Positions 44,039 to 53,828 of a stretch of DNA of 64,000 nt are shown one piece after another. The stretch is from Pectobacterium wasabiae CFBP 3304 (GTDB lineage: Bacteria; Pseudomonadota; Gammaproteobacteria; Enterobacterales; Enterobacteriaceae): NCBI RefSeq assembly GCF_001742185.1, contig NZ_CP015750.1, forward strand, positions 2,976,001 through 3,040,000, in the 5' to 3' direction. The notes under the pieces are model-generated. The model did no database searches and was not told the origin of the DNA. It saw only the letters and a list, made by a program, of their open reading frames with translations. Position 1 is the first letter of the stretch. The number at the start of each line of letters is the position of its first letter. The position numbers and the translations under genes are program-made.

Positions 44039-46987
44039 ATGCGTAAACAGTGGGTCTGGATTACCGGGTGGTTTCTTTTATTCACATTCTGGCTTCCGGC
44101 GAGTTGGGCTGAAATGGGCTGGCAGCCACTGGCTCAGACCATTCGAAAAAGCGAAAAAGATCCGCGGCAATATCAGGCGATCAAGCTAGATAACGGAATG
44201 ACCGTTCTGCTGGTTTCCGATCCGCAAGCACCCAAATCTTTGGCATCACTGGCGCTGCCTATTGGCTCGTTGGACGATCCCAATAACCAACTGGGGTTAG
44301 CGCACTACCTTGAACACATGGTACTGATGGGATCGAAACGTTATCCAGAACCTGAGGCGCTGTCCGAGTTTTTGAAAAAGCACGGCGGCAGCCACAATGC
44401 CAGTACGGCGTCCTATCGCACGGCGTTTTATCTGGAAGTTGAAAATGATGCGTTGCGGCCTGCAGTGGATCGGATGGCCGATGCGATTGCGGAGCCACTG
44501 CTCGATCCGGTGAATGCCGATCGTGAACGTAATGCGGTCAATGCGGAATTGACGATGGCGCGTTCGCGTGACGGTCACCGCATGGCACAGGTAGGGGCGG
44601 AAACGTTAAATCCGGCGCACCCGAGCGCACGCTTCTCGGGGGGCAATCTTGAAACCCTGAGCGATAAACCCGGCAGTAAACTGCATGATGAGTTGGTGAA
44701 GTTCTACCAGCAATACTACTCCGCTAATCTGATGAAGGGGGTCATTTACAGCAATCAGCCTCTGCCTGAACTGGCGAAACTGGCGGCCGACACATTCGGG
44801 CGTATTGCCAATCACAACGCTAGCGTTCCTGCGGTTACCGTTCCTGTGACGACGGAAAAGCAGCGTGGCGTGATGATTCATTACGTTCCGGCCCAGCCGA
44901 GAAAACAACTGCGTATTGAGTTTCGCGTCAGCGATATTAGTCAGGCATTCCGTAGCAAGACGGATACCTATATCAGCTATCTACTCGGCAACCGCAGCCA
45001 GAATACGCTTTCCGACTGGTTGCAAAAGGAAGGACTGGTTGAGTCTATCGGCGCAGGTTCTTCACCGATAATCGACCGCAACGGCGGTATGTTTGCGATT
45101 TCGGCCTCGCTGACCGATAAAGGTCTGGCGCAGCGTGATGAAGTGATCGCAGCCATATTCCGTTACCTGCAACAAATCCGTACCGAGGGGATTCAACAGC
45201 GTTATTTTGATGAGATCGCGCATGTTCTGGATCTGGATTTCCGCTATCCGTCCATCAGCCGGGATATGGATTACATCGAATGGTTAGTTGATACCATGCT
45301 GCGCGTGCCAGTCGAGCATACGCTGGATGCACAGTATGTGGCGGATCGTTACGATCCGAAAGCTATCGCTGCCCGACTGGATGAAATGACGCCGCAGAAT
45401 GCGCGTGTATGGGTCATCAGCCCGAATGAGCCGCATAATAAGGTGGCCTATTTTGTCGATGCGCCTTACGAGATGGATAAAATCCCGTCTGCGACCTTTG
45501 CCAAATGGAAAACGCTGGGGCAGAAAATGTCCCTGTCTTTGCCAACGATCAACCCTTACATCCCGGATGATTTCTCTCTGATCAAATCGGATAAGGCGAT
45601 GACTAAACCGACGCTCCTGCTGAATCAGCCGGGGTTGCGCGTGTTGTACATGCCAAGTCACTATTTCGCCGATGAGCCGAAAGCAGAAATCACGCTGTTT
45701 CTGCGTAATCAGGAAGCGCGCAGTACCGCACGTAATCAGGTGCTGTTTGCGTTAAACGATTATCTGGCGGGTCTGGCGTTGGATGAACTGAGTTATCAGG
45801 CATCGATTGGTGGCATCAGTTTCTCCACCCGCAGCAATGATGGTCTGGTGATTAGTGCAGATGGCTATACCCAGCATTTGCCACGGTTGCTACTGACGTT
45901 GGCGGATGGCTATGCCTCCTTTACCTCAACGGAAGCGCAGTTAGAGCAGGCTAAATCTTGGTACTTGCAGCAATTGGATGCGGTAGAGAAATCAAAAGCC
46001 TTTGAACAGGCGCTACAGCCGATTCAGGCGGTATCACAACTACCTTACTTCGAGCGCGGTGAACGCCGTAAGTTGCTGAAGGATATCCGCTTACAGGACG
46101 TGGTTAACTACCGCAACGATCTGCTGCAAAAAGCCACGCCTGAAATGCTGGTTGTCGGCAATCTGGCACCAGAGCGGGTAACCGAACTGGCGAGTACGCT
46201 GAAAGCGCATCTGAAAGCCGGTGGAGAAAATCTGTCGCGCAGTGATGATGTTAAAGTCAGTAAACCTCAGCTTGCTAATCTACAGCGCCCAGGCAGCAGC
46301 ACGGATTCTGCGTTAGCGGCGGTGTATGTACCGACTGGCTACTCGGAAACGCAAAGCATGGCCTATGGCTCAGTACTGGGGCAGATCGTCCAGCCTTGGT
46401 TCTATAGCCAACTGAGAACAGAAGAGCAGTTGGGCTATGCGGTGTTTGCTTTCCCGACGACCATTGGCCGACAGATGGGCATCGGCTTCCTGCTGCAAAG
46501 CAATAGCAAACAGCCCGCTTATTTGTATCAGCGCTATGAAGACTTTTTCCTGAAAGCGCAAAAACGACTGCGTGAAATGAGTGAAGAAGAGTTTGCACAG
46601 TATAAGCAAGGCGTGATGAATGAACTGAGCCAGCGTCCGCAAACATTGGGCGAAGAGGCCAGCCGACTGCGCAACGATTTGGATCGGGAAAATTTTGCTT
46701 TTGATTCGCGTGAGAAGTTGCTCGAACAAATCAAGCCGCTAACGGTGAAGCAACTGGCAGATTTCTTCCAGCAGGCGCTGAAGCCTGAAGGGCTGGCGGT
46801 ACTGTCACAGGTTTCCGGTAGCCATCATGGCAAAGCTGACTACGCTGCCCCGAAAGGGTGGCATACCTACGCGGATGCATCGTCATTGCAGAAAACGTTA
46901 CCGCGTGAGAAAGCTCCCGCGATGATTCCTGCGCCAGCCGCACAGCCAGCGACATCGGAAGCTGTCGGTAAGGTTTCAGCAGAATGA
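44039..46987 (+). CDS. ptrA: Protease III (pitrilysin)
   Basis: Periplasmic M16 zinc metalloprotease that degrades small peptides. The start at 44039 (MRKQWVWITG) has GGAG about 8 nt upstream and gives a normal signal peptide cleaved after SWA; the frame to 44012 is extra. The inverted zinc motif HYLEH is at residues 89-93 with the distal Glu near residue 169 (RNAVNAELTM). Four M16 domains are present. It overlaps recB by 4 bp. Confidence 0.96.
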   Translation: MRKQWVWITGWFLLFTFWLPASWAEMGWQPLAQTIRKSEKDPRQYQAIKLDNGMTVLLVSDPQAPKSLASLALPIGSLDDPNNQLGLAHYLEHMVLMGSKRYPEPEALSEFLKKHGGSHNASTASYRTAFYLEVENDALRPAVDRMADAIAEPLLDPVNADRERNAVNAELTMARSRDGHRMAQVGAETLNPAHPSARFSGGNLETLSDKPGSKLHDELVKFYQQYYSANLMKGVIYSNQPLPELAKLAADTFGRIANHNASVPAVTVPVTTEKQRGVMIHYVPAQPRKQLRIEFRVSDISQAFRSKTDTYISYLLGNRSQNTLSDWLQKEGLVESIGAGSSPIIDRNGGMFAISASLTDKGLAQRDEVIAAIFRYLQQIRTEGIQQRYFDEIAHVLDLDFRYPSISRDMDYIEWLVDTMLRVPVEHTLDAQYVADRYDPKAIAARLDEMTPQNARVWVISPNEPHNKVAYFVDAPYEMDKIPSATFAKWKTLGQKMSLSLPTINPYIPDDFSLIKSDKAMTKPTLLLNQPGLRVLYMPSHYFADEPKAEITLFLRNQEARSTARNQVLFALNDYLAGLALDELSYQASIGGISFSTRSNDGLVISADGYTQHLPRLLLTLADGYASFTSTEAQLEQAKSWYLQQLDAVEKSKAFEQALQPIQAVSQLPYFERGERRKLLKDIRLQDVVNYRNDLLQKATPEMLVVGNLAPERVTELASTLKAHLKAGGENLSRSDDVKVSKPQLANLQRPGSSTDSALAAVYVPTGYSETQSMAYGSVLGQIVQPWFYSQLRTEEQLGYAVFAFPTTIGRQMGIGFLLQSNSKQPAYLYQRYEDFFLKAQKRLREMSEEEFAQYKQGVMNELSQRPQTLGEEASRLRNDLDRENFAFDSREKLLEQIKPLTVKQLADFFQQALKPEGLAVLSQVSGSHHGKADYAAPKGWHTYADASSLQKTLPREKAPAMIPAPAAQPATSEAVGKVSAE

Positions 46988-49900
46988 AAAACACCGCGCC
47001 GCAATCATTAGACGTCATGACGTTGCCGCTTCTGGGGGAGCGGTTGATTGAGGCATCGGCCGGAACGGGTAAAACCTATACGCTGGCTGCGCTTTACCTG
47101 CGCCTGCTGCTGGGGTTGGGTAAGCAAGCCGCGTATCCACGCCCGTTACTGGTCGAGGAAATTCTGGTTGTGACCTTTACGGAGGCCGCGACCGAAGAAT
47201 TACGTGAGCGTATCCGTGCAAGAATCCACGCGTTGCGCATCGCCTGCCTGCGTAAAAGCGCTCAGGGTGAAAGTGCGGAGAAGCATAAGGATACGTCGCT
47301 AGCGCAACTGCTGGCGGAGATTGCGGATCATCGAGAGGCTGCCGATGTATTGTTGGCGGCCGAACGGCAAATGGATGAGGCGGCGATCTACACGATCCAC
47401 GGTTTCTGCCAACGCATGCTCAGTACCAATGCATTTGAATCCGGCGTGTTGTTTGAACAGGTGCTGATCGAAGATGAGCAGCCGTTGCGCCGTCAGGCCT
47501 GCGCTGATTTCTGGCGTCGCTATTGCTATCCGCTGCCGGTAGAGGTTGCGCGTATTGTCGGTCTGGAGTGGAAAGGGCCGGAGAATTTGCTAGCCGATCT
47601 GGCTCCTTATCTGCACGGCGAAGCGCCTGCGTTTCGCTTGCCGCCAGAAGAGGGCGAAACGTTGCTGAGTCGACATGAGAAAATCGTGGCGACGATCGAC
47701 GCTTACAAACAACGTTGGTTGGCGTCAGCATCGGAGATGGAAGCGCTAATCGTGGCGTCTGGTGTGGATAAACGTAGCTACAGTAGTAAGCACCTTCCCA
47801 ACTGGCTACAGAAAGTCACGCTGTGGGCGGAGCAGCTAACGCTGGATTATCAACTGCCGAAAGATCTGGTGAGATTTGCCCAGCAAACGTTAATCGAGAA
47901 AACGAAGAAAGGCGATCCACCAGTTCATCCTGTGTTTGAGGCGACGGAGCGGCTGCTTGCAGAGCCGCTGTCGCTGCGTGATTTGGTCATTGTCCGCGCG
48001 CTGTCGGCAATTCGGGATTCTGTACGTGAAGAAAAACGGCAGCGTGCGGAGTTGGGGTTTGACGATCTGCTGAGCCGTCTGGATGATGCGTTGCAACAGC
48101 CCGCAGGAGAACGGCTTGCCAGCGCCATTCGTGAACGTTATCCGGTAGCGATGATCGATGAATTTCAGGATACAGACCCGCAACAATACCGTATTTTCCG
48201 CACGCTTTATGTCGGGCAACCGCAGTGCGGGCTATTGTTGATCGGCGATCCTAAGCAGGCTATTTATGCATTTCGCGGTGCGGATATTTTTACCTATATG
48301 CACGCGCGTGGAGAAGTGGCTGCTCATTATACGCTGGGTACGAACTGGCGCTCATCGCACCAGATGGTACGTGGTGTGAATCGCCTGTTTGAACGTCTCG
48401 AACATCCTTTTATTTTTCACAATATCCCTTTTTTACCGGTCAACCCTGCTGAATCCAAGCGCAGTTTGGTGTTTGAAGTCACCGAGCAGCCTCAGCCTGC
48501 GCTGCAATTCTGGCTAACGGGCGCGGAACCGATTGGCGTAGGTGATTATCAGCAACAGATGGCGCGCCAGTGTGCGGCGCAGATTTGTGATTGGCTGGCC
48601 GCCAGCCAGCGTAATGAAGCCTGGTTGATAACCGACGATTCTCGGCGTTTGGTCAAAGCCTCTGACATGAGCGTGCTGGTGCGTAGCCGACGTGAAGCGT
48701 CGCTGATCCACGATGCGCTGAGCCGTTTGTCCATTCCTTCTGTCTACCTGTCCAATCGCGATAGCGTGTTCAGTACACCGGAAGCCAGCGATATCTTGTG
48801 GCTGTTGCAGGCGGTGTTGGCTCCGGAGCAAGAGCGCACGTTACGCAGCGCAATGGCGACGGCTCTAATGGGGCTGGATGCTGCACAGATCGATGCGCTG
48901 GGGCAAAGTGAATCAGCGTGGGATGCGCTGGTCGATGAATTTGCTGGCTATCGTGCGCTGTGGCGTCAGCGTGGCGTTTTACCGATGCTGAGAGCGTTGA
49001 TGAGCCAACATCAACTGGCTGAGAATTTGCTGGCAAGTACAGAGGGCGAACGCCGTATTACCGATATTCTGCATATTGGCGAATTATTGCAGGATGCTTC
49101 GGCAACGCTGGATAGCGAGCATGCGCTGGTGCGCTGGCTATCGCAACAGATTGTCCAGCCTAATCCGCAGGCAGAGAGTCAGCAGCTACGTCTGGAAAGC
49201 GATCGCCACTTGGTGCAGATCGTGACGATCCATAAATCGAAGGGACTGGAATATCCGCTGGTTTGGCTGCCTTTTATCAGTAATTTCCGCGTGCAGGATC
49301 AGGGGATTTATCACGATCGTGATAGCTATCAGGCCGTGTTGGATCTGCAAAATAATGAAGAAAGCCAAGTGTTGGCAGAAGAGGAGCGGCTGGCTGAAGA
49401 TTTACGTCTGTTATATGTCGCATTAACCCGTTCCATCTACCACTGTAGCGTTGGCGTCGCGCCCGTTCAGCGGTCGCGTAAGAAAGATGGAAGCAGCGAT
49501 ATGCACCACAGCGCGCTGGGCTATTTGCTCCAGCGGGGTCAAGAGGCGGATGTTGCCACCTTGGTCAGCGAGCTTGAGGGAATGGTGGGCGACGGTGTCG
49601 CATTGACGCGGCTACAGACGACGGAGGCTCAGCGTTGGCAACCGGATAGCCCGGAATTGACGGCGCTGCGAGCTCGACACATTGAACGCCAACTGCGTGA
49701 CAACTGGCGAGTGACCAGCTATTCGGGGCTTCAGCAACATGGTTCAGCAAACGCGCAGGATCTGGTGCCACGTCTGGATATTGAAGCGATAGGCGAGCGT
49801 CAGGAGGCAGGTGAAACTCAATTGACGCCGCATACGTTCCCGCGCGGTGCGAGTCCGGGGACGTTTTTGCACAGCCTGTTTGAAACGCTGGATTTTACCC

Positions 49901-50595
49901 AACCCGTTGATGATGACTGGCTGGCCGAGCAGTTGCAGCTACAGGGATTTGAAGCGCACTGGCATCCGGTATTGCAGGCGTGGATGGATACGCTTTTGAC
50001 TACGCCGCTTGACGAGCAAGGGATCATATTATCGGCGCTGGAGAATCAGGATAAGCAGGCTGAATTACAGTTTTATATACCGATTGAGGCCCCGATGCAG
50101 GCGGCGCAACTCGATCGGTTAGCAAAGCACTACGATCCGTTATCCGCACGGTGTCCCGCGCTGTCTTTTCAGCAAGTTAAGGGCATGCTGAAAGGGTTTA
50201 TCGATCTGGTGTTCCGTTGGGAAGGTCGCTATTACCTGCTGGACTATAAGTCCAACTGGCTCGGCCCCGATGCCAGTGCGTACACCCAAGCGGCGATGAT
50301 GCAGTCAATGGCCGAGCACCGTTATGACCTGCAATACCAACTCTACACGCTGGCTTTACACCGCTATCTACGTCACCGCATTGCGGATTATGACTATGAG
50401 CGTCACTTTGGCGGCGTATTTTATCTGTTTTTACGCGGCGTTGAGGAATCCCATCCCGGTAATGGTATTTTTGCTTTTCGCCCCCCCGCTGAATTTGTTT
50501 TCGGACTTGATGCGTTGTTTAAAGGTGATTTATCCAAAGGTGATGTGTTTAAGGGAAAGGCGCTTGATGATGCTGACACAGGAATTTCGTCATGA
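46984..50595 (+). CDS. recB: Exodeoxyribonuclease V subunit beta RecB
   Basis: 3'-5' helicase and only nuclease of RecBCD. 1203 residues (E. coli 1180). Walker A EASAGTGKTYTLAAL is near residue 25, DEFQDTDPQQYRIF is motif II, and LLIGDPKQAIYAFRGADIFTY is motif III. The C-terminal nuclease keeps YLLDYKSNWLG near residue 1086. The extra length includes FKGDLSKGDVFKGKALDD near the C-terminus, a degenerate KGD repeat. It overlaps recD by 4 bp. Confidence 0.97.
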   Translation: MKNTAPQSLDVMTLPLLGERLIEASAGTGKTYTLAALYLRLLLGLGKQAAYPRPLLVEEILVVTFTEAATEELRERIRARIHALRIACLRKSAQGESAEKHKDTSLAQLLAEIADHREAADVLLAAERQMDEAAIYTIHGFCQRMLSTNAFESGVLFEQVLIEDEQPLRRQACADFWRRYCYPLPVEVARIVGLEWKGPENLLADLAPYLHGEAPAFRLPPEEGETLLSRHEKIVATIDAYKQRWLASASEMEALIVASGVDKRSYSSKHLPNWLQKVTLWAEQLTLDYQLPKDLVRFAQQTLIEKTKKGDPPVHPVFEATERLLAEPLSLRDLVIVRALSAIRDSVREEKRQRAELGFDDLLSRLDDALQQPAGERLASAIRERYPVAMIDEFQDTDPQQYRIFRTLYVGQPQCGLLLIGDPKQAIYAFRGADIFTYMHARGEVAAHYTLGTNWRSSHQMVRGVNRLFERLEHPFIFHNIPFLPVNPAESKRSLVFEVTEQPQPALQFWLTGAEPIGVGDYQQQMARQCAAQICDWLAASQRNEAWLITDDSRRLVKASDMSVLVRSRREASLIHDALSRLSIPSVYLSNRDSVFSTPEASDILWLLQAVLAPEQERTLRSAMATALMGLDAAQIDALGQSESAWDALVDEFAGYRALWRQRGVLPMLRALMSQHQLAENLLASTEGERRITDILHIGELLQDASATLDSEHALVRWLSQQIVQPNPQAESQQLRLESDRHLVQIVTIHKSKGLEYPLVWLPFISNFRVQDQGIYHDRDSYQAVLDLQNNEESQVLAEEERLAEDLRLLYVALTRSIYHCSVGVAPVQRSRKKDGSSDMHHSALGYLLQRGQEADVATLVSELEGMVGDGVALTRLQTTEAQRWQPDSPELTALRARHIERQLRDNWRVTSYSGLQQHGSANAQDLVPRLDIEAIGERQEAGETQLTPHTFPRGASPGTFLHSLFETLDFTQPVDDDWLAEQLQLQGFEAHWHPVLQAWMDTLLTTPLDEQGIILSALENQDKQAELQFYIPIEAPMQAAQLDRLAKHYDPLSARCPALSFQQVKGMLKGFIDLVFRWEGRYYLLDYKSNWLGPDASAYTQAAMMQSMAEHRYDLQYQLYTLALHRYLRHRIADYDYERHFGGVFYLFLRGVEESHPGNGIFAFRPPAEFVFGLDALFKGDLSKGDVFKGKALDDADTGISS

Positions 50596-52454
50596 TTGCC
50601 TTACTTGAAATGGCGCAGGCACGGCGGTTGCTGCGTCCGCTGGATATACAGTTTGCCAGAATGCTGGCCGATGAGACGCAGCCCGATCTGCTGCTGGCTG
50701 CCGCTTGCCTAAGTGCGCATTCTGGTGCGGGACACGTGTGTTTACCGCTGGAAAATTTGCAGGCGCAGATGTTGTTTGACGGCCGCGATCCTGAACTGGC
50801 TCAGCAGTTGCTCGCGAGTGTTGGGCTCAACACCGTTGTCGCCTGGCAACAGAATTTGCTGGCGTCCGGCACTGTTAGCGATGGTAGCAAACCGACGCCG
50901 CTGGTGCTGCAAGGTGAAAAGCTTTATTTACAGCGCAACTGGCAGAGTGAAGGCTGCGTGGCGCAGTTTATTGCCAGCGAGCGCGATACGGTATCGGTCG
51001 ATGAACCTGCGATTCGAGCCGTACTGGATCGGCTGTTTCCTGACACGGGCGAAGAGATTGACTGGCAGAAGGTGGCCGCTGCTGTTGCCTTGACGCGCCG
51101 TGTTGCGATTATTTCTGGTGGTCCGGGAACGGGGAAAACCACGACGGTTGCTAAGTTGCTGGCAGCGCTGATTGAGCTGAATGCGGGAGACGCGTTACGT
51201 ATTCAATTGGCAGCACCGACCGGAAAGGCGGCAGCACGCTTAACGGAGTCGCTGGGGCTGGCATTGCACCGTCTGGCGGTGGATCAGACGCAGCGAGAGG
51301 CGTTTCCACAGGAAGCGACAACACTGCATCGGCTTCTAGGGGCGGTGACGGATAGCCAGCGAATGCGCCACCATCAGGGAAACCCGCTGCATCTGGATGT
51401 GCTAATTGTGGACGAGGCGTCGATGGTCGATCTGCCGATGATGGCGAATGTGATCGCCGCGCTTCCGGCACAGGCCAGAATTATCTTTCTGGGTGACCGC
51501 GATCAGTTGGCGTCCGTCGAGGCGGGGGCGGTGTTAGGTGACATCTGCCGTTTTGCCGAGGCTGGCTATAGCCGTGCACGGGCGCAGCAATTGCAGCGGC
51601 TGACGGGCTGTAAGCTGGATGAAAGCGGCTCTGAAGGGCAAACGACAATCAGTGACAGTATCTGTCTGTTGCGTCGGAGCTACCGTTTCGATCCGCATTC
51701 CGGCATTGGCCAACTGGCGCTGGCGGTGAACGGCGGCGATGATGCTCGTGTGCGTGCGGTGTTGAACGGCGAGTTTGCCGACATCACCTGTAGCCCGTTA
51801 ACTGAGGCTGAAGAGTATCAGGTGATGTTGGTGCAGTGCGTCGAAGGGTATCGTGATTATCTACAGCTTATCGCTGTGGGAGCGCCGCCGGATACCGTGC
51901 TACTTGCCTTCCAACGTTATCGTCAACTGTGTGCGTTGCGGGAAGGGCCGTTTGGCGTAGCCGGTCTCAATCAGCGTATCGAGCAGGCTTTGCACCAGTC
52001 TGGGCTGATTCAGCGCAGCCGCAATCCGCTTAACCGCTGGTATCCCGGTCGACCGGTGATGATTGAACGTAATGATGCCGCATTGGGTCTGTTCAATGGT
52101 GATATCGGTATTGCAATGACGGGAGAAAACGGGGAGCTGCGCGTATTTTTCCCCTTGCCGAATGGCGAAACCAAAGATGTTACGCCAAGCCGTCTGCCGC
52201 CGCATGAAACGGCTTATGCGATGACGGTGCATAAATCGCAGGGGTCTGAATTCGATCATACTGCGCTGGTGCTGCCTAACCATTACTTACCTGTGCTGAC
52301 CCGTGAGTTGGTGTATACCGCCATCACGCGTGCGCGCCAGCGCTTGTCGCTCTATACCGATGTTCGAATTCTCTGTCGGGCGGTGAAAACGCCAACACAG
52401 CGCTATAGCGGTTTGGAAGAGAGAATTGGTGCACTAATGGGACATTTTGGATAG
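50592..52454 (+). CDS. recD: Exodeoxyribonuclease V subunit alpha RecD
   Basis: 5'-3' helicase of RecBCD. 620 residues (E. coli 608). Walker A GGPGTGKTTTVAKLLAAL is near residue 175, motif II VDEASMVDLPMM, motif III LGDRDQLASVEAGAVLGDI, and the C-terminal MTVHKSQGSEFDHTALVLP. It is the last gene of the recC-ptrA-recB-recD run. Confidence 0.97.
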   Translation: MIALLEMAQARRLLRPLDIQFARMLADETQPDLLLAAACLSAHSGAGHVCLPLENLQAQMLFDGRDPELAQQLLASVGLNTVVAWQQNLLASGTVSDGSKPTPLVLQGEKLYLQRNWQSEGCVAQFIASERDTVSVDEPAIRAVLDRLFPDTGEEIDWQKVAAAVALTRRVAIISGGPGTGKTTTVAKLLAALIELNAGDALRIQLAAPTGKAAARLTESLGLALHRLAVDQTQREAFPQEATTLHRLLGAVTDSQRMRHHQGNPLHLDVLIVDEASMVDLPMMANVIAALPAQARIIFLGDRDQLASVEAGAVLGDICRFAEAGYSRARAQQLQRLTGCKLDESGSEGQTTISDSICLLRRSYRFDPHSGIGQLALAVNGGDDARVRAVLNGEFADITCSPLTEAEEYQVMLVQCVEGYRDYLQLIAVGAPPDTVLLAFQRYRQLCALREGPFGVAGLNQRIEQALHQSGLIQRSRNPLNRWYPGRPVMIERNDAALGLFNGDIGIAMTGENGELRVFFPLPNGETKDVTPSRLPPHETAYAMTVHKSQGSEFDHTALVLPNHYLPVLTRELVYTAITRARQRLSLYTDVRILCRAVKTPTQRYSGLEERIGALMGHFG

Positions 52455-52481
52455 GGCTCTACTTTTGAACGGACGCTAAAG

Positions 52482-53504
52482 TCAGGCGGACTCGCGCTCA
52501 ATCAGCGAAAAACCAATATCCATGATGGGGGAGGGTACGCCTTTCCCCTCAATCTTTTCTGCCAGCATTGCTGCGGCATCGGTGCCGATTCTCCAGCGAT
52601 CGATCCTGACGGTGGTAATGGTTGGTGTGTTGTGTGCAGCGAAATCAAGATCGCCAAATCCCATGACTGCCAGTTTCTTTGGCACCACTAATCCTCTGGC
52701 TGCGGCTTCGATAATCACCCCCTGCGCCAGCGTATCGGAACTGCAAATGATGGCATCAAAGGTCTCGCCATCGGCCAGAAGTTCGCTTAGTCCTTGTCGC
52801 CCTAATGCCAGCGTCGCAGGCCACGGGGCGATGGCTTCACGCACATAGCTTCCCGGCTGTTTTTGTATGATGTCGTAAATGCCTTTCTTACGCAGTCCGG
52901 CACGTGCATCTTCCGTCCAGACAAGGCCGAAGCGCGAATGTCCCTTACCGATCAAATACTGCCCGATGGTATTCCCGATACTTTCATGGGAAAAACCGAC
53001 CAGCATATCGAGCGGTGTCGGGGTGAGATCCCAGATTTCAACGACGGGGATTGCGGCGTTGAGGAGGAGACGTTTGAGCTCGGGCGTATGGTGAATACCG
53101 GTGAGGACGATACCATCAGGGCGACGAGAAAGCAGTGTGGTGACAATCTCCGCTTCGGATTCATTGGTATAGCCAGAGACGCATAACAGCATGTGATAAC
53201 CGCGCGCGGCCAGCTCATCGCTAATTGCCTGAACAGTATCAACAAACATGTTGTTATTGATTTGCGGCACCACGACGGCAATGAGTTTGCTGCGTCGGGA
53301 AGCCAGCCCACCTGCTAACATATTGGGGATGTAGCCTGTGGCTTGGACAGCTTCCATCACCTTGTTTACGGTTTCCGCACGAACAATTTTCGGGTTGTTC
53401 AGTGCACGGCTGACGGTCATGGGCGAAATGCCCGCGGCGCGTGCCACATCTTCAAGCGTGGGCGCGCGGGGCGGAGTGCTGCTGGCGTTCTTATCGTGTT
53501 TCAA
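52482..53504 (-). CDS. LacI-family transcriptional regulator
   Basis: A 340-residue regulator. The LacI helix-turn-helix and hinge are at residues 16-72 (LEDVARAAGISPMTVSRALN, then NMLAGGLASRRS), followed by a periplasmic-binding-protein-like effector domain. It resembles GntR-type LacI proteins. It is divergent from the L-talarate/galactarate dehydratase gene; TGATTGCGCAATCA-type palindromes in the intergenic region are likely operators. An aldarate or its breakdown product is the probable inducer. Confidence 0.9.
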   Translation of the reverse strand: MKHDKNASSTPPRAPTLEDVARAAGISPMTVSRALNNPKIVRAETVNKVMEAVQATGYIPNMLAGGLASRRSKLIAVVVPQINNNMFVDTVQAISDELAARGYHMLLCVSGYTNESEAEIVTTLLSRRPDGIVLTGIHHTPELKRLLLNAAIPVVEIWDLTPTPLDMLVGFSHESIGNTIGQYLIGKGHSRFGLVWTEDARAGLRKKGIYDIIQKQPGSYVREAIAPWPATLALGRQGLSELLADGETFDAIICSSDTLAQGVIIEAAARGLVVPKKLAVMGFGDLDFAAHNTPTITTVRIDRWRIGTDAAAMLAEKIEGKGVPSPIMDIGFSLIERESA

Positions 53505-53828
53505 TCACCGGTTCCCTTTTGAGGTTGCGCGCGTATTCACGTGTTGCGAGATTATCGTTGATGGTACATCGGTTTTCCAGTCACCTGTGTTTTTAGCAAT
53601 CTGCCTGTATTTTCTCGTTTTTCGGGCTGACACCTAAACTTCCCGCTCGTATTTTGGTTTTATCCTCTTATTCTTTATGGTGATTGCGCAATCATTATTT
53701 GGTTGCTTGGGATGTATTTTGAGTATTTTAATGATTATTTTGTGATCTGAGTTGCATGTTTTTCCTTCATTTATCGCTATCTTCCTTTTGGTTAATAAAT
53801 GTTAGCGCAATCATTTATGAGGTGAGAC
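53505..53828. promoter_or_regulatory. Divergent promoter region with two operator palindromes
   Basis: TGATTGCGCAATCA (53681-53694) is a perfect 14-bp palindrome with central CG, typical of LacI-family operators. TGTTAGCGCAATCA (53800-53813) is a near copy 16 bp before the dehydratase start, overlapping where the transcription or translation start would be. Confidence 0.65.
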